A DNA stretch of 64,000 nucleotides from Buttiauxella agrestis ATCC 33320 (GCA_024169445.1 JALKFA010000001.1:4464001-4528000), one strand, 5' to 3'. Shown: positions 8,900 to 20,133, counted from the first letter of the stretch. Notes: generated by a model not told the origin, from the sequence alone. A program made the numbers and translations.

Positions 8900-9807
8900 C
8901 CTTTTATCTTGGGATCCAGCGCGTCGCGCAGCCCATCTCCCAGTAAATTAAACGCCAGCACCGTCAGGAAAATCGCCAGACTCGGGAAAATTGCCACATG
9001 TGGGGCAATCACCATATCGGCGCGTGCTTCGTTTAACATCGCGCCCCACTCTGGTGTTGGTGGCTGTGCGCCTAACCCTAAGAACGACAGACTCGCCGCG
9101 GAAATGATCGATGTGCCAATACGCATCGTGAAATAGACCACTATCGACGAAACCGTCCCCGGTAAAATATGGCGGAAGATAATCGTCGCATCCGAGGCGC
9201 CAATACTGCGTGCCGATTCAATAAAGGTTTGGTGTTTTAGCACCAGCGTATTGCCGCGCACCAGGCGGGCAAAAGCAGGAATACTAAAAATCGCCACCGC
9301 GATTATCACGTTCGACATGCCGGTACCCATTACTGCCACTACTGCAATCGCCAGTAAGATCCCAGGGAAGGCGAACAACACGTCACAAATACGCATAATG
9401 ACGCGATCCCACCAGCCTTCGTAATATCCCGCCAGCAGGCCGCAAACGGTGCCAATTACCGCGCCGATCAACACCGAGAACACCCCTGCCGCCAGCGAGA
9501 TTTGCGCTCCCACCAGCACGCGGCTGAAAATATCGCGCCCTAACGAATCTACGCCAAACCAGTGCACTATCGACGGCCCTTCGTTGAGCCGATCGTAATC
9601 AAAATAGTTTTCCGCATCGAACGGAGAAATCCACGGCGCGATAAGCGCGATAGCAACCAAAAACAGCACGAAAGCCCCGGCAAACATCGCCACCGGCTGC
9701 TTGCGCAAACGGCGCAGAAATTCGTGCCACGGGGTGCGCACTTGATTGGGCCGAACTATCGGCATCGCGTTCAGTACCGCCTGGCGTCGCCAGTTAAAGA
9801 GTCGCAT
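8896..9807 (-). CDS. gsiD: Glutathione ABC transporter permease GsiD
   Basis: A 303-residue inner-membrane permease, the same length as E. coli GsiD. It has the DppC-type N-terminal segment and a BPD_transp_1 domain with the EAA loop ([21 protein letters not shown]). With GsiC it forms the membrane channel of the GsiABCD importer, which brings periplasmic glutathione into the cytoplasm. It is last in the iaaA-gsiABCD operon; its coding start is 2 bases after the gsiC stop. In E. coli the neighbour is the c-di-GMP gene yliE, whereas here a LacI gene abuts it. Confidence 0.95.
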   Translation of the reverse strand: MRLFNWRRQAVLNAMPIVRPNQVRTPWHEFLRRLRKQPVAMFAGAFVLFLVAIALIAPWISPFDAENYFDYDRLNEGPSIVHWFGVDSLGRDIFSRVLVGAQISLAAGVFSVLIGAVIGTVCGLLAGYYEGWWDRVIMRICDVLFAFPGILLAIAVVAVMGTGMSNVIIAVAIFSIPAFARLVRGNTLVLKHQTFIESARSIGASDATIIFRHILPGTVSSIVVYFTMRIGTSIISAASLSFLGLGAQPPTPEWGAMLNEARADMVIAPHVAIFPSLAIFLTVLAFNLLGDGLRDALDPKIKG

Positions 9808-9809
9808 CC

Positions 9810-10730
9810 TTACTTGTACCTGATAGCTGGGTTAATGGCGGCATACAGCAAATCCACCACTAAGTTGATGACAATAAATTCCAGCGAGAACAGCAACACT
9901 TCCGCCTGAATCACCGGGTAGTCGCGCATCTCGACCGAATCCACCAGCAAGCGCCCAAGCCCCGGCCAGTTAAACACTTTTTCGACCACAATTGAGCCAC
10001 CGAGCAGGAAGCCAAACTGTAGCCCCATCATGGTAATCACGGGGATCATCGCGTTGCGTAGCCCATGTTTGAGAACTATCAGTGTTTCGCTGACCCCTTT
10101 AGCACGCGCGGTGCGCATGTAATCTTCTTGCAGCACATCGACGAAGGAAGCACGGGTGAAACGAGCCATCACTGCCGCCACTGCCGCGCCAAGCGTGACA
10201 GACGGCAGAATGTAGTGCTGCCAGCTATCGGCCCCTACCGTCGGCAACCAGCCCAGTTCTACGGAGAAAACCTGCATCAGCAGCATGCCGAGTGCGAAGG
10301 CCGGGAAAGAGATACCGGAAACCGCAATCGTCATGCTCAGCCTGTCCGGCCAGCGATTACGCCAGACGGCAGAAATAATGCCAGTGAACAGTCCGAAAAT
10401 GACCGCCCACCCCATGCTGGTGAGCGTGAGCCAGAATGTTGGCATAAAGCGGCTGGCGATCTCTTCGGAAACCGGACGGCGCGACACCATCGAGATGCCA
10501 AAATCGCCCTGCAAAATGTTGCCGATGTAGTGTAAGAATTGCTGCCAGAGCGGTAAATCCAGGCCTAACTGTTTGCGCACCATATCGATAACGGTGGCGT
10601 CTGCATCAGGCCCGGCGATTAACCGCGCCGGGTCACCTGGCAGCATATGGACGAACAGAAACACCAGCACCGCGACAATCAGCAATGTGGGGATCAGGCC
10701 CAGTAGGCGTTTGAGGAAATAGTTAAACAT
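9810..10730 (-). CDS. gsiC: Glutathione ABC transporter permease GsiC
   Basis: A 306-residue DppB-type permease with an N-terminal anchor helix ([37 protein letters not shown]) and the permease EAA loop ([26 protein letters not shown]). It pairs with GsiD in the glutathione importer. A repeat-rich spacer of 114 bases separates it from gsiB, so message levels of the permease genes may be lower than that of the binding protein. Confidence 0.95.
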   Translation of the reverse strand: MFNYFLKRLLGLIPTLLIVAVLVFLFVHMLPGDPARLIAGPDADATVIDMVRKQLGLDLPLWQQFLHYIGNILQGDFGISMVSRRPVSEEIASRFMPTFWLTLTSMGWAVIFGLFTGIISAVWRNRWPDRLSMTIAVSGISFPAFALGMLLMQVFSVELGWLPTVGADSWQHYILPSVTLGAAVAAVMARFTRASFVDVLQEDYMRTARAKGVSETLIVLKHGLRNAMIPVITMMGLQFGFLLGGSIVVEKVFNWPGLGRLLVDSVEMRDYPVIQAEVLLFSLEFIVINLVVDLLYAAINPAIRYK

Positions 10731-10735
10731 TGTCC

Positions 10736-10822
10736 CCCCTCAACCTAACCCTCTCCCCCAGGAGAGGGGATTGGATCGCGTGTCGTTCCCCCTCTCCCTC
10801 AGGGAGAGGGTCGGGGTGAGGG
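10736..10822. repeat. Dispersed palindromic repeat (CCCTCACCCCGACCCTCTCCC type), copy 1
   Basis: The gsiB-gsiC spacer holds two arms of a repeat. The left arm reads CCCTCAACCTAACCCTCTCC and the right arm is its inverse, ending GGGTCGGGGTGAGGG. Inner GGAGAGGGG / CCCTCTCCCTCAGGGAGAGGG parts can fold into hairpins. Related copies lie downstream of yeiG and of efpL. It may act as a processing or stability element within the operon. Confidence 0.75.
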
Positions 10823-10844
10823 TGAAAACACGCCACCAAAATCA

Positions 10845-12386
10845 TCACTCTTTCAAATCCGCATCATCAAAACTAAACCCGGCATCCGGCATCACATAAA
10901 AACCGCTGAGGTTTTTGCTGTGCGCAGAAACCAGTTTTTCAACCACCAGTGGCACCCACGGATTTTCCTTCCAGATAGTGTCCTGCGCGTCTTTATACAG
11001 TTTCGCTTTTTCATCACGGTTGGTGGTTTTCAGCGCGTCCGTCAGGTCTTTATCCACTTGCGGATTGCTGTAGAACGCGGTGTTAAACAGCGTTGGTGGC
11101 CAGTTAGATGAGGCAAACAACGGCGACAATGCCCAGTCAGCTTCGCCAGTCGAGGCCGACCAACCGGTGTAGAACATTCTCACACCGCTCTCTTTTTGCC
11201 CTTTGCCTTCCACTTCAGCAGCTCGTTGCCCGGCATCCATCGCGGTAACCTTCACTTTGATGCCCACTTGCGCCAGTTGCTGCTGAGTGAACTGCAACAC
11301 TTTCTGCGCGGTACTGTGGTTATGAGACGACCATAAAGTGGTTTCGAAACCGTTCGGATAGCCTGCTTCTTTCAGCAATGCACGCGCTTTGGCCGGGTCA
11401 TACGGCCACGGTTTGTAAATTTGTGCGAAGTCGATAGACGGCGGTACCACGCCTTCCGCTGGTGTCGCATACCCGGCAAATGCCACTTTCACCAGCGCCT
11501 GGCGGTTAATCGCATAGTTAATAGCTTCACGCACCTTCGGGTTATCAAACGGCTTTTGCGTCACGTTCATGCTGAGGTAACGCTGCATGATGGAAGGCGA
11601 AGCCACCAGTTCCAGCTTGTCGTTTTTCGCAAGCACCCCTGCCTGTTCGTAAGGAATTGGGAAGGCAAATTGCGCCTCGCCGGTTTGCAGCATGGCCGCG
11701 CGGGTATTGTTATCCACCACCGGGCGCCAGGTGATGGTGTCGAGTTTAGGTAAACCCTGTTTCCAGTAACCGTCGAACTTCTTGACCTTCACAAAATCGG
11801 TCTGGTTCCAGGTGTCCAGTTGATATGGGCCAGTGCCGACCGGATGGAAACCAATCTCTTTGCCATATTTTTTCAGTGCCGTCGGGGAAATCATCGCCGT
11901 TGCCGGATGGGCCAGAATATTGATAAACGCCGAGAATGGCTGTTTGAGGGTGATTTTTACCGTACTGGCGTCAACCGCTTCGGTCTTAGCAATCGCTTTA
12001 TACAGGTTGTAGCGCTTGAGGTGGTTTTCCGGATTGCTGGCGCGATCAAGGTTGGCCTTCACCGCTTCGGCGTTGAAATCGGTGCCATCCTGGAATTTAA
12101 CCCCCGAGTGCAGTTTGATGGTGTAAACCAGCCCGTCGTCAGAAACGGTATAGCTTTCCGCCAGCACGTTTTGCAGTTTCATCTCTTTATCCAGACCAAA
12201 CAGCCCCTGATAAAACGACTTTGCCACCGCCTGCGACAGCGTATCGTTGGCATCATACGGGTCAAGCGTGGTGAAATTGGATGCCACAGCAACAACGACA
12301 TCTTTTGCAGCGAATGCCGGAGCGGCAATCACGCTGGTTGCCAGACCTGCGGCCACTAGCCACTTGGTACTTTTTAATACGGTCAT
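10845..12386 (-). CDS. gsiB: Glutathione-binding periplasmic protein GsiB
   Basis: A 513-residue extracytoplasmic solute-binding protein (SBP_bac_5 family), close to the 512 residues of E. coli GsiB. The open frame extends further upstream, but the ATG at 12386 has AGGAG 6 bases before it and starts a normal signal peptide ([10 protein letters not shown]..., cleaved after APAFA). It captures glutathione in the periplasm and delivers it to GsiCD. The gene follows gsiA by 31 bases. Confidence 0.95.
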   Translation of the reverse strand: MTVLKSTKWLVAAGLATSVIAAPAFAAKDVVVAVASNFTTLDPYDANDTLSQAVAKSFYQGLFGLDKEMKLQNVLAESYTVSDDGLVYTIKLHSGVKFQDGTDFNAEAVKANLDRASNPENHLKRYNLYKAIAKTEAVDASTVKITLKQPFSAFINILAHPATAMISPTALKKYGKEIGFHPVGTGPYQLDTWNQTDFVKVKKFDGYWKQGLPKLDTITWRPVVDNNTRAAMLQTGEAQFAFPIPYEQAGVLAKNDKLELVASPSIMQRYLSMNVTQKPFDNPKVREAINYAINRQALVKVAFAGYATPAEGVVPPSIDFAQIYKPWPYDPAKARALLKEAGYPNGFETTLWSSHNHSTAQKVLQFTQQQLAQVGIKVKVTAMDAGQRAAEVEGKGQKESGVRMFYTGWSASTGEADWALSPLFASSNWPPTLFNTAFYSNPQVDKDLTDALKTTNRDEKAKLYKDAQDTIWKENPWVPLVVEKLVSAHSKNLSGFYVMPDAGFSFDDADLKE

Positions 12387-12417
12387 GAAGTTCTCCTGAT
12401 TATCCCTGCCAAAAATA

Positions 12418-14268
12418 TCACTGTGACCGGGCAACAAAGTGCCCTGGTCCAACATTCACAAGCGTTGCAACATGCGGTTCAAACCCCAGTTTGTGCGTGC
12501 TACTGGGGATGTCATCGGAAAGCAAAACAGGTTTAGGCCGACGGTGCGCGGGGTCGGCAACCGGTACAGCAGCCATGAGTTTGCGGGTATACGGGTGCTG
12601 CGGGTTTTCAAACACCGCGCGACGCGGGCCGATTTCGACAATTTGCCCGAGATACATCACCGCCACGCGATGACAAATGCGCTCAACTACCGCCATGTCA
12701 TGGGAAATAAACAAAAAGGCGATGCCAAACTCACGCTGTAAATCGAGTAGCAAGTTGATGATTTGCGCACGAATAGAGACATCCAGTGCCGAGACAGACT
12801 CATCGGCAATCACCACTTTCGGATTGAGTGCCAGTGCGCGCGCAATGCAGATACGCTGTCGCTGGCCGCCGGAAAACTCATGGGGATAACGCCACGCATG
12901 TTCGGGCTGCAATCCCACGCGTTCGAGTAACCACGCCACGCGTTGTTGCGCCTGCGCTGTGGACATCACGTTATGAACCAGCAACGGTTCCATAATCGAA
13001 TAACCCACCGTCAGACGCGGGTCGAGCGAGGCATAAGGATCCTGGAAAATAAACTGGATGTCTTTGCGCACATGCTGCATGTCGGCATTGGAGAGCGTGT
13101 CGATACGTTGGCCGTTGAAATGAATGCTGCCACCCTGAGTTTCTACCAGCCGCAACAGCGCCCGTCCGGTGGTGGATTTGCCACTGCCTGACTCTCCCAC
13201 CAGCCCCAGCGTTTCGCCAGGCCATAAGTCAAAACTCACTTTTTCTACTGCGTATACGCGACTGGTGACGCGGTTGAAAATGCCACTGCGAATATCAAAA
13301 CGCGTCACCAGGTCGCGCACTTGCAGCACCGGCACCGCGCCAGGCGTAATAGTGTCTTGTTCGGTTTCAGGTTCTGTACGGTCAGGATGTTCTGGATTCA
13401 CCAGCGGGAATTTGCGCGGTAAATCACGGCCATTCATCGCCCCAAGACGCGGCACCGCAGCCAATAGCGTTTTGGTGTAAGGATGAACAGGCGCGTTAAA
13501 GATCTGTTCCACGCTGCCTGTTTCGACGGCCACGCCTCGATACATTACCAGCACGCGGTCGGCCATATCGGCCACCACGCCCATATCGTGGGTGATAAAT
13601 ATCACGCCCATATGCATTTCATCTTGCAGCACGCGGATAAGCTGGAGGATTTGCGCCTGAATCGTCACGTCCAGCGCGGTGGTCGGTTCATCGGCAATCA
13701 GCACCGCCGGACGACAAGAGAGTGCCATCGCTATCATCACGCGTTGGCGCATGCCACCAGAAAGCTGATGCGGATAACGCCCCAAAATAGCTTTTGCTTC
13801 CGGAATGCGTACCCGTTCGAGCATGCGCCTGGCCTCTTCCATCGCCGCCTGTTTATCCAGCCCCTGATGCAGGCGGATAGATTCGGCAATTTGTTCACCC
13901 ACCGGAAATACCGGGTTGAGCGACGTCATCGGCTCCTGGAATATCATGGCGATATCCGCGCCGCGCACATGGCGCATTTGCGATGTACTCAGCGTCGCCG
14001 GTTCAATCACCTCACCGTTGCGGCGACGCAGCAAAATTTTTTCGCTTTCAACAATGCTCGCGGTCTTTTCCAGCAGGCGCATTAAGGCTAGCGCTGTGAC
14101 TGATTTCCCAGAGCCGGACTCCCCGACAATCGCCAGTGTTTCGCCGCGCTTTAGCACAAACGACAAATCGGACACCGCCTGGGTGTCGGCATTTTCCTGG
14201 CGAAAACGAACGTTCAGTCGGCTAACAGACAGCACTTCGTCGTCGGGCAGTTCGTGACTATGGGGCAT
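12418..14268 (-). CDS. gsiA: Glutathione import ATP-binding protein GsiA
   Basis: A 616-residue fusion of two ABC ATPase domains, as in E. coli GsiA (623 aa). Walker A GESGSGKS occurs at 49-56 and 358-365, ABC signatures are LSGGMRQR (169-176) and FSGGQRQR, Walker B boxes are [12 protein letters not shown] and [12 protein letters not shown], and the C-terminal oligopeptide-transporter extension is present in both halves. It powers the GsiCD channel. The start ATG overlaps the iaaA stop by one base (TGATG), indicating translational coupling; the in-frame TTG just upstream is not needed. Confidence 0.95.
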   Translation of the reverse strand: MPHSHELPDDEVLSVSRLNVRFRQENADTQAVSDLSFVLKRGETLAIVGESGSGKSVTALALMRLLEKTASIVESEKILLRRRNGEVIEPATLSTSQMRHVRGADIAMIFQEPMTSLNPVFPVGEQIAESIRLHQGLDKQAAMEEARRMLERVRIPEAKAILGRYPHQLSGGMRQRVMIAMALSCRPAVLIADEPTTALDVTIQAQILQLIRVLQDEMHMGVIFITHDMGVVADMADRVLVMYRGVAVETGSVEQIFNAPVHPYTKTLLAAVPRLGAMNGRDLPRKFPLVNPEHPDRTEPETEQDTITPGAVPVLQVRDLVTRFDIRSGIFNRVTSRVYAVEKVSFDLWPGETLGLVGESGSGKSTTGRALLRLVETQGGSIHFNGQRIDTLSNADMQHVRKDIQFIFQDPYASLDPRLTVGYSIMEPLLVHNVMSTAQAQQRVAWLLERVGLQPEHAWRYPHEFSGGQRQRICIARALALNPKVVIADESVSALDVSIRAQIINLLLDLQREFGIAFLFISHDMAVVERICHRVAVMYLGQIVEIGPRRAVFENPQHPYTRKLMAAVPVADPAHRRPKPVLLSDDIPSSTHKLGFEPHVATLVNVGPGHFVARSQ

Positions 14269-15221
14269 CAATGCTCCTGGCTGTGATAAATTCCGACGTT
14301 TGGGGCGTCCCCGACATAACCGTAGCCGCGGTACATCCCTTCACTATTAAATGGCAACGCCACATTGCCTTCGTTATCGATAGCAATCACCCCGCCACTG
14401 CCTTGCAGCGCCGGAAGTTTTTCCATCACTACGCGTTCTGTCGCTTGTTGCAGACTCAGCCCGCCATATTCCATCAACGCTGCAATATCGTAGGCCGCAA
14501 GCGTTTTCATAAATACTTCGCCAGTTCCGGTACAAGAGACGGCCACATTGGCGTTATTGGCATAGCAACCCGCACCGATAATCGGTGAATCGCCTACGCG
14601 GCCTGGCATTTTGTTGGTCATCCCGCCCGTAGAGGTTGCGGCGGCCAAATTGCCATATTGATCGAGTGCCACGGCTCCGACCGTGCCAAATTTGGTATCT
14701 GAATTGATCGGCTCGTCACCATCGTGATCAAGCACGGTTTGCTGGCTGGTTCGGGCACGTTGTAGTTGATCCCAGCGTTCCTGAGTGAAAAAGATGTCCG
14801 GCGAAACAGGCTCAAGGCCTTGTTGCTGTGCAAAGTTTTCTGCACCGCGCCCAATCAACAGCACATGTGGGCTGTGTTCCAGCACCTGGCGCGCTGCCAG
14901 AACGGGGTTGCGAATATGGCTGACACCCGCCACGGCACCCGCTTCGAGGGTGTTGCCATCCATGATGCAGGCGTCCAGTTCATGGGTGCCGTCGTGGGTA
15001 AAGACGGCGCCGATACCGGCGTTAAACAACGGGCATTCTTCGAGCAAGCGCACCGCTTCGGTGACGGCGTCTAACGCGCTGCCGCCCGCACCCAGCACGG
15101 ACTGGCCCACCTCAACGATTTCCGATAAAGCTTTAATATATAGCAGCTCTTTTTCAGGGCTGAGTTGTGCACGAGTAATGGCTCCCGCGCCACCGTGAAT
15201 CGCGATTACTGCTTTGCTCAT
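14268..15221 (-). CDS. iaaA: Isoaspartyl peptidase / L-asparaginase IaaA
   Basis: A 317-residue plant-type N-terminal-nucleophile asparaginase. It autocleaves before a threonine, here Thr180 in [11 protein letters not shown], to form the active alpha and beta subunits. The [11 protein letters not shown] segment and the substrate loop [13 protein letters not shown] are conserved. It cleaves isoaspartyl dipeptides and asparagine, and its position at the head of the gsi operon links peptide or glutathione import to intracellular peptide breakdown. It is divergent from moeA across 256 bases that hold one REP-like unit. Confidence 0.95.
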   Translation of the reverse strand: MSKAVIAIHGGAGAITRAQLSPEKELLYIKALSEIVEVGQSVLGAGGSALDAVTEAVRLLEECPLFNAGIGAVFTHDGTHELDACIMDGNTLEAGAVAGVSHIRNPVLAARQVLEHSPHVLLIGRGAENFAQQQGLEPVSPDIFFTQERWDQLQRARTSQQTVLDHDGDEPINSDTKFGTVGAVALDQYGNLAAATSTGGMTNKMPGRVGDSPIIGAGCYANNANVAVSCTGTGEVFMKTLAAYDIAALMEYGGLSLQQATERVVMEKLPALQGSGGVIAIDNEGNVALPFNSEGMYRGYGYVGDAPNVGIYHSQEH

Positions 15222-15269
15222 TTCGACATTGCCTTGTCAGAGTTCGTTATATTGTCGGAGTCCGTTGTG

Positions 15270-15299
15270 TGGTCAGATGACGCTGCGCTTATCCGACCA
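15270..15299. repeat. Single REP-like palindromic unit
   Basis: The stretch reads GGTCAGATGACGCTGCGCTT then ATCCGACC, an imperfect palindrome of the enterobacterial REP type. The same core (GGATAAGCGCAGCGTCATCC and its inverse) occurs as a pair near 22.6 kb. It lies in the divergent iaaA-moeA spacer. Confidence 0.65.
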
Positions 15300-15477
15300 G
15301 GGAAAGCTATAAATATCAGATAAATTGAATCGCTATGAGACGATTTTTGAATATAGAAAGATGTAAATGTGATGTAAAGGAAAATGCCGAATTCGATTAC
15401 TCCCAATGGAACATTCAGCACCAGGCATTTCTCTGACATAATGTTCGCCATATTTTTCCCGCGTTGCAGGAGCTTTC

Positions 15478-16710
15478 ATGGAATTTACCGCCGGTCTTAT
15501 CCCCCTCGAAACCGCAATGGAACAGATGTTGTCGCGTATTGTTCCTGTCACCGAATCTGAGTCCATCCCTTTGCTGAAGGCTGCCGGGCGCATTACCTCG
15601 CACCCTGTCACTTCACCAATTGATGTCCCGGGGTTTGATAACTCTGCAATGGATGGCTACGCGGTACGCCTGAAAGATTTGGCGTTAGGTACGGCATTGC
15701 CGGTGGCGGGAAAAGCTTTCGCTGGTCAACCTTTTAGCGGTGAATGGCCGGAGGCAACCTGCATTCGCATTATGACCGGTGCACCGGTGCCAGCAGGTAC
15801 CGACGCGGTGGTGATGCAGGAAGAAACCACCGTCACCGAAAGCGGTGTGCGTTTTAACGAAGCCGTGAAAAACGGGCAAAACGTTCGCCTGCGTGGCGAA
15901 GATATTCGCCAGGGCGCGAGCGTGCTACCTGCGGGTAAAAAACTGACTGCCGCGGAATTACCTCTAATTGCCTCACTGGGTATCGCCGAAGTCGCGGTGT
16001 TACGCGCGATTCGCGTCGCCGTGTTCTCAACCGGTGATGAACTGCAACTGCCAGGCACTCCGCTTGGCGAAGGGCAAATTTACGACACCAATCGCCTGGC
16101 AGTGCATATCATGCTTGAGCAATTAGGTTGCGAGGTCATTGATTTAGGGATTATCCGTGATGATCCTGAAACTCTGCGAGCGGCATTTATCGAAGCTGAC
16201 AGCCAGGCCGATGTGGTGATCAGCAGCGGCGGCGTTTCGGTCGGTGAAGCGGATTACACTAAACAGTTGCTTGAAGAACTCGGTGAAGTTGGTTTCTGGA
16301 AACTGGCAATAAAACCAGGTAAACCGTTTGCCTTTGGTCGCCTGAAAAACAGCTGGTTCTGCGGCCTGCCGGGTAATCCAGTTTCTGCGGCACTAACCTT
16401 CTACCAATTGGTTCAGCCGCTGTTAGCCAAAGTAAGCGGCCAGCAAGGTAATGCCCTGCCACCACGCCAGCGTGTGCGTACCGTCGGCCGCCTGAAAAAA
16501 TCCCCCGGCCGCCTCGATTTCCAGCGTGGCATTATGCGTACCGGTGAAGATGGGCAATTAGAAGTATTGAGCACAGGCCATCAGGGTTCACATATTTTCA
16601 GCTCATTTAGCCAGGCCAACTGTTTTATCGTACTGGAGCTTGAGCGCGGTAACGTTGAGGCGGGTGACTGGGTTGACGTTGAGCCATTTAATCATCTGTT
16701 TGGGGGCTAA
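15478..16710 (+). CDS. moeA: Molybdopterin molybdenumtransferase MoeA
   Basis: A 410-residue protein matching E. coli MoeA (411 aa). MoeA inserts molybdate into adenylylated molybdopterin to make molybdenum cofactor. Visible landmarks are [15 protein letters not shown] near residue 50, the MoCF-binding core [12 protein letters not shown], and [23 protein letters not shown] leader gives a good Shine-Dalgarno. It forms an operon with moeB, which begins 3 bases after its stop. Confidence 0.96.
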   Translation: MEFTAGLIPLETAMEQMLSRIVPVTESESIPLLKAAGRITSHPVTSPIDVPGFDNSAMDGYAVRLKDLALGTALPVAGKAFAGQPFSGEWPEATCIRIMTGAPVPAGTDAVVMQEETTVTESGVRFNEAVKNGQNVRLRGEDIRQGASVLPAGKKLTAAELPLIASLGIAEVAVLRAIRVAVFSTGDELQLPGTPLGEGQIYDTNRLAVHIMLEQLGCEVIDLGIIRDDPETLRAAFIEADSQADVVISSGGVSVGEADYTKQLLEELGEVGFWKLAIKPGKPFAFGRLKNSWFCGLPGNPVSAALTFYQLVQPLLAKVSGQQGNALPPRQRVRTVGRLKKSPGRLDFQRGIMRTGEDGQLEVLSTGHQGSHIFSSFSQANCFIVLELERGNVEAGDWVDVEPFNHLFGG

Positions 16711-16712
16711 CC

Positions 16713-17474
16713 ATGAGCGCTGAACTGAGCGATCAAGAAATGATGCGCTACAACCGGCAAATTATTTTGCGTGGTTTTGATTTTGACGGCCAGGAAGCGT
16801 TGAAAGCCGCGCGTGTTTTGATTGTTGGGCTCGGCGGTCTCGGTTGCGCCAGCGCGCCGTATCTGGCGGCGGCAGGTGTCGGCCACCTGACATTGTTAGA
16901 TTTTGATACTGTGGCGCTGTCTAATTTGCAGCGCCAGACCCTGCACCGCGATGCCACAATTGGGCAGCTAAAAGTCGATTCTGCGCGCAATGCGCTGGCC
17001 GCAATCAACCCGCATATTCAGATTGATACGGTTAATGCGCTGCTTGATGAAACGCAACTGCTGGAGTTAGTAGCGAAGCACGATCTGGTACTGGATTGCA
17101 CTGATAACGTGGCGATTCGCAATCAGCTCAATCAGTGTTGTTTTACGCTGAAAAAACCGCTGGTTTCCGCTGCGGCCATTCGTATGGAAGGGCAAATCAG
17201 CGTATTCACTTATCAGGATGGCGAACCGTGTTACCGCTGCCTGAGCCGCCTGTTTGGCGACAACGCGCTCACCTGTGTTGAAGCGGGTGTGATGGCACCG
17301 TTAGTCGGCGTTATTGGTTCTTTACAAGCGATGGAAGCCATCAAACTGCTGGCACATTACGGCACGCCGGCCAGCGGGAAAATCGTGATGTACGATGCGA
17401 TGACTTGCCAGTTCCGCGAGATGAAACTGCCGCGCAATCCGCAATGTGAGGTGTGCAGCTTTCACTCGTCATAA
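16713..17474 (+). CDS. moeB: Molybdopterin-synthase adenylyltransferase MoeB
   Basis: A 253-residue E1-like enzyme (E. coli 249 aa) that adenylates the C-terminal glycine of MoaD so it can accept sulfur for molybdopterin synthesis. The nucleotide-binding loop is GLGGLGCASAPYLAAAG near residue 37. Zinc is held by the pairs CYRC and CEVC near the C-terminus. Its last 13 bases overlap the 3' end of the convergent LacI-family gene, which marks the edge of an accessory module. Confidence 0.96.
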   Translation: MSAELSDQEMMRYNRQIILRGFDFDGQEALKAARVLIVGLGGLGCASAPYLAAAGVGHLTLLDFDTVALSNLQRQTLHRDATIGQLKVDSARNALAAINPHIQIDTVNALLDETQLLELVAKHDLVLDCTDNVAIRNQLNQCCFTLKKPLVSAAAIRMEGQISVFTYQDGEPCYRCLSRLFGDNALTCVEAGVMAPLVGVIGSLQAMEAIKLLAHYGTPASGKIVMYDAMTCQFREMKLPRNPQCEVCSFHSS

Positions 17475-18535
17475 AGCCCCACGCTGCTGACCGCCGTATG
17501 GTTTTTATTCGGGCGAATACGGCGCACTGAATCACGCACCACCAACATTCCATTGAGCAATAAATTCCCCACCGGCGCATCCGGGCGGATTAAACGCTGT
17601 TGGAGAATATGCACCGCTTCTTCGCCTAACTGGTCGCGTGGGACGTGTACCGAAGTTAGCGGCACATCGTGGATTGCAGCCAGATTAAAACCGTCGATAC
17701 TCATTACCGAAATGTCATGCGGCACGCGCAAACCCGCGTTTTGCAGCGCACTGACCACTCCTGCCGCCATAAAATCGCCACCCACCAAAAAAGCCGTGGG
17801 TAACTGCTGGCGCGGCGTGTTTTCCAGAAATTCGCTGATTAACTTTTCACTCTCTTTGGAGCTGAAACTTTGCGCGGTAATCAGGTGGCGTGCGTCATCA
17901 AATTGCAGGTTGCTGGCCTCCCAGGCGTCGCGAATACCGGCAAGACGCAACTCCATGGTATAGCGCCGTAAGCACAGCAAAGTGACGATCTCTTTATGGC
18001 CCTGTTCAAACAGATAACTCGCGGCAAAGTCGCCAATTAACTGGTGATCCGGTGCCACTCCCGGCAAACGCATTTTGCGGTCACGGCAGTTGATCAACAC
18101 GCAAGGCTTACCGAGATCGACTGCCAGATCGTGAATGTGCGGATCGTCAATGCCCAGTAAGATCGCCGCTTCCGTTTCTGGCTCATTCATTTTGCTCAGG
18201 AACATGTTGGCGTCGCTGTCGTTTTCTTCCAGCGCGCAGTAACGCAGCCGCACTTCATGGGGTATCAGCGCCTTGCTCAGCCCCTGGGTGACGCGATAAT
18301 AAAAAACGTCAGATCGCTCATCAAATGCACGCTGCGGCGCAAAAACGACCAGGCTGTTAAGTAACATACGCCCCGCCGCCATGCCCTCAAGCACGCCTTT
18401 TCGCTCGGCGCAGTTGAGCACCTGTTGCCGGGCCAGTTCGCTGGTATTCGATTTCCCGGCCAGCACGCGGGAAACCGTACTGATGGAGAGCCCTGTTTCT
18501 GCTGCAATTTCAGTGATTTTTAGCTTTTTACTCAT
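17462..18535 (-). CDS. LacI-family regulator of the second GH31 module
   Basis: A 357-residue LacI/GalR regulator. The helix-turn-helix is at the N-terminus (MSKKLKITEIAAETGLSISTVSRVLAGKSNTS), followed by an effector domain with the MSIDGFNLAAI and RDQLGEEAV segments. The frame is open from 18553, but the ATG at 18535 gives the standard N-terminus; neither start has a strong Shine-Dalgarno. It is divergent from an MFS carrier plus GH31 operon and is inferred to control it. Its 3' end overlaps moeB by 13 bases. Confidence 0.88.
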   Translation of the reverse strand: MSKKLKITEIAAETGLSISTVSRVLAGKSNTSELARQQVLNCAERKGVLEGMAAGRMLLNSLVVFAPQRAFDERSDVFYYRVTQGLSKALIPHEVRLRYCALEENDSDANMFLSKMNEPETEAAILLGIDDPHIHDLAVDLGKPCVLINCRDRKMRLPGVAPDHQLIGDFAASYLFEQGHKEIVTLLCLRRYTMELRLAGIRDAWEASNLQFDDARHLITAQSFSSKESEKLISEFLENTPRQQLPTAFLVGGDFMAAGVVSALQNAGLRVPHDISVMSIDGFNLAAIHDVPLTSVHVPRDQLGEEAVHILQQRLIRPDAPVGNLLLNGMLVVRDSVRRIRPNKNHTAVSSVGLYDE

Positions 18536-18561
18536 TATGTGATCTATGCCCATTTTGGCAA

Positions 18562-18653
18562 TGAAAAAATTTTCACGACAAATTGTAGGGCTTTATTACT
18601 GGTTTTTTCGTTATCGAACGCACGTAATTGGCTTTCAAATGAAAATTTTTGCA
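18562..18653. promoter_or_regulatory. Possible operator pair between the LacI gene and the MFS carrier
   Basis: Two similar AT-rich boxes, TGAAAAAATTTTCA (18562-18575) and TGAAAATTTTTGCA (18640-18653), share 11 of 14 positions and are nearly palindromic. They lie in the divergent spacer where operators are expected. They lack the central CG typical of LacI-family sites, so this is tentative. The rest of the spacer, to 18831, is AT-rich with no other clear element. Confidence 0.35.
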
Positions 18654-18831
18654 CCGAAGTCGCTATTGCGAATGTTCTTGCTGCTCTACGCTTTCTCCAT
18701 TGCCGAGATTGAACCTGCTATTTCTTGGCAAGCATTCATTAAAATAATTATTAATCAATGAGATACAAATTTATTCAATCAATGAATGGATAAATTTTTC
18801 CGATAGATACAGCTGCTTCGTGGAGAACGAC

Positions 18832-20133
18832 ATGAGTCATGGCATTAATCCGGGTGTCACTGCCGTAAAGGGCAGGCGCACCATCCGCAACCTGCGTTGG
18901 TGGGTTCTGGTGCTGTTCTTGTTAGGCGTTACCGTTAACTACATTACCCGGAACTCACTGGGTATTTTGGCTCCAGAGCTGAAATCCAGTCTTGGTATTA
19001 CCACTGAACAATATTCCTGGATTGTCGCTTCATTCCAGCTTGCTTATACCCTCTTCCAACCGATTTGTGGCTGGCTGATTGACGTAATCGGCCTCAAGCT
19101 GGGCTTCTTAATTTGCGCAGGTCTTTGGGCGGTAGTGTGCATCATGCACGCAGGTGCCGGAAGCTGGCTGCATCTGGCTATTTTGCGCTTCTTTATGGGA
19201 GGTGCTGAAGCTGCGGCAACCCCGGCTAACGCCAAAACGATTGGCGAATGGTTCCCGAAAAAAGAGCGCCCTATTGCTGCGGGTTGGGCAGGCGTTGGTT
19301 TCTCGATTGGTGCCATGCTGGCACCGCCAATTGTCTATTTTGCGCATGCCTCTTTCGGCTGGCAGGGCGCGTTTATGTTCACCGGCGTGTTAGCCATGTT
19401 GTGGGTTATTTTGTGGTGGATGTTCTATCACAATCCGGAACAGCACCCGAACCTCAGCAAAGAAGAACTGGAGTTCATCAAACAAGATAACGAACCTGCT
19501 GCGGTGAAACTGCCTTTCCTGACTGCACTGAAAACCGTCGGCAAAAACAAGCGTTTCTACGGTATTGCTATCCCTGCTTTTATGGCCGAACCGGCATGGG
19601 CAGTGTTGAGCTTCTGGGTTCCGCTGTATCTGGCAAACGAACGTGGAATGGATCTCAAACAAATTGCCATGTTCGCCTGGCTGCCGTTCCTCGCCGCCGA
19701 CCTCGGCAGCGTGGCAAGTGGCTATCTGACCAAGCTTTATACCCGCTGGTTTGGTTACTCACGCACCAACTCCATCGTCGCCAGTTCGGTGACCGGGGCT
19801 TTCCTGATGATCTCGCTGGCACTGGTTGCCATCACTAAAGATCCGTACGTCACCATTGCATTGATTTCGATTGGTGGCTTCGGGCACCAGATTATTTCCT
19901 GCATGTTGAGTGCGCTGGTTGTGGACTCCTTTGATAAAGGCCAGATGGCGACGGTCAACGGCATGCGCGGTTCTGCGGCCTGGATCGCCAGCTTCTTATT
20001 CTCACTGTTGATTGGCGTCACCGCCGACAAAATTGGCTACAACCCGCTGTTTATCGCCATGGGCTTCTTTGACCTGATTGGCGCTGTATTCCTGGTTTCT
20101 TTTATTGCTGAACGCCGCACTAAGCGCGCCTGA
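18832..20133 (+). CDS. MFS carrier of the anion:cation symporter family (ExuT-like)
   Basis: A 433-residue, about 12-helix MFS protein, similar in size to hexuronate carrier ExuT. Family landmarks are VNYITRNSLGILAPELKSSLGI in helix 1, FMGGAEAAATPANAKTIGEWFPKKERPIAAGW around helix 4, and MATVNGMRGSAAWIASF late in the protein. GGAG precedes the ATG at 18832. It lies 17 bases before a GH31 glycosidase gene in the same operon. ACS-family members carry acidic sugars or organic anions, so its pairing with an alpha-glycosidase suggests an acidic or modified glycoside, but that is inference. Confidence 0.87.
   Translation: MSHGINPGVTAVKGRRTIRNLRWWVLVLFLLGVTVNYITRNSLGILAPELKSSLGITTEQYSWIVASFQLAYTLFQPICGWLIDVIGLKLGFLICAGLWAVVCIMHAGAGSWLHLAILRFFMGGAEAAATPANAKTIGEWFPKKERPIAAGWAGVGFSIGAMLAPPIVYFAHASFGWQGAFMFTGVLAMLWVILWWMFYHNPEQHPNLSKEELEFIKQDNEPAAVKLPFLTALKTVGKNKRFYGIAIPAFMAEPAWAVLSFWVPLYLANERGMDLKQIAMFAWLPFLAADLGSVASGYLTKLYTRWFGYSRTNSIVASSVTGAFLMISLALVAITKDPYVTIALISIGGFGHQIISCMLSALVVDSFDKGQMATVNGMRGSAAWIASFLFSLLIGVTADKIGYNPLFIAMGFFDLIGAVFLVSFIAERRTKRA

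Noticed and set aside
13483-14085. 200-codon open frame antisense to gsiA
   Set aside because: His/Arg-rich shadow of the ABC ATPase frame, with no domain or start signal.
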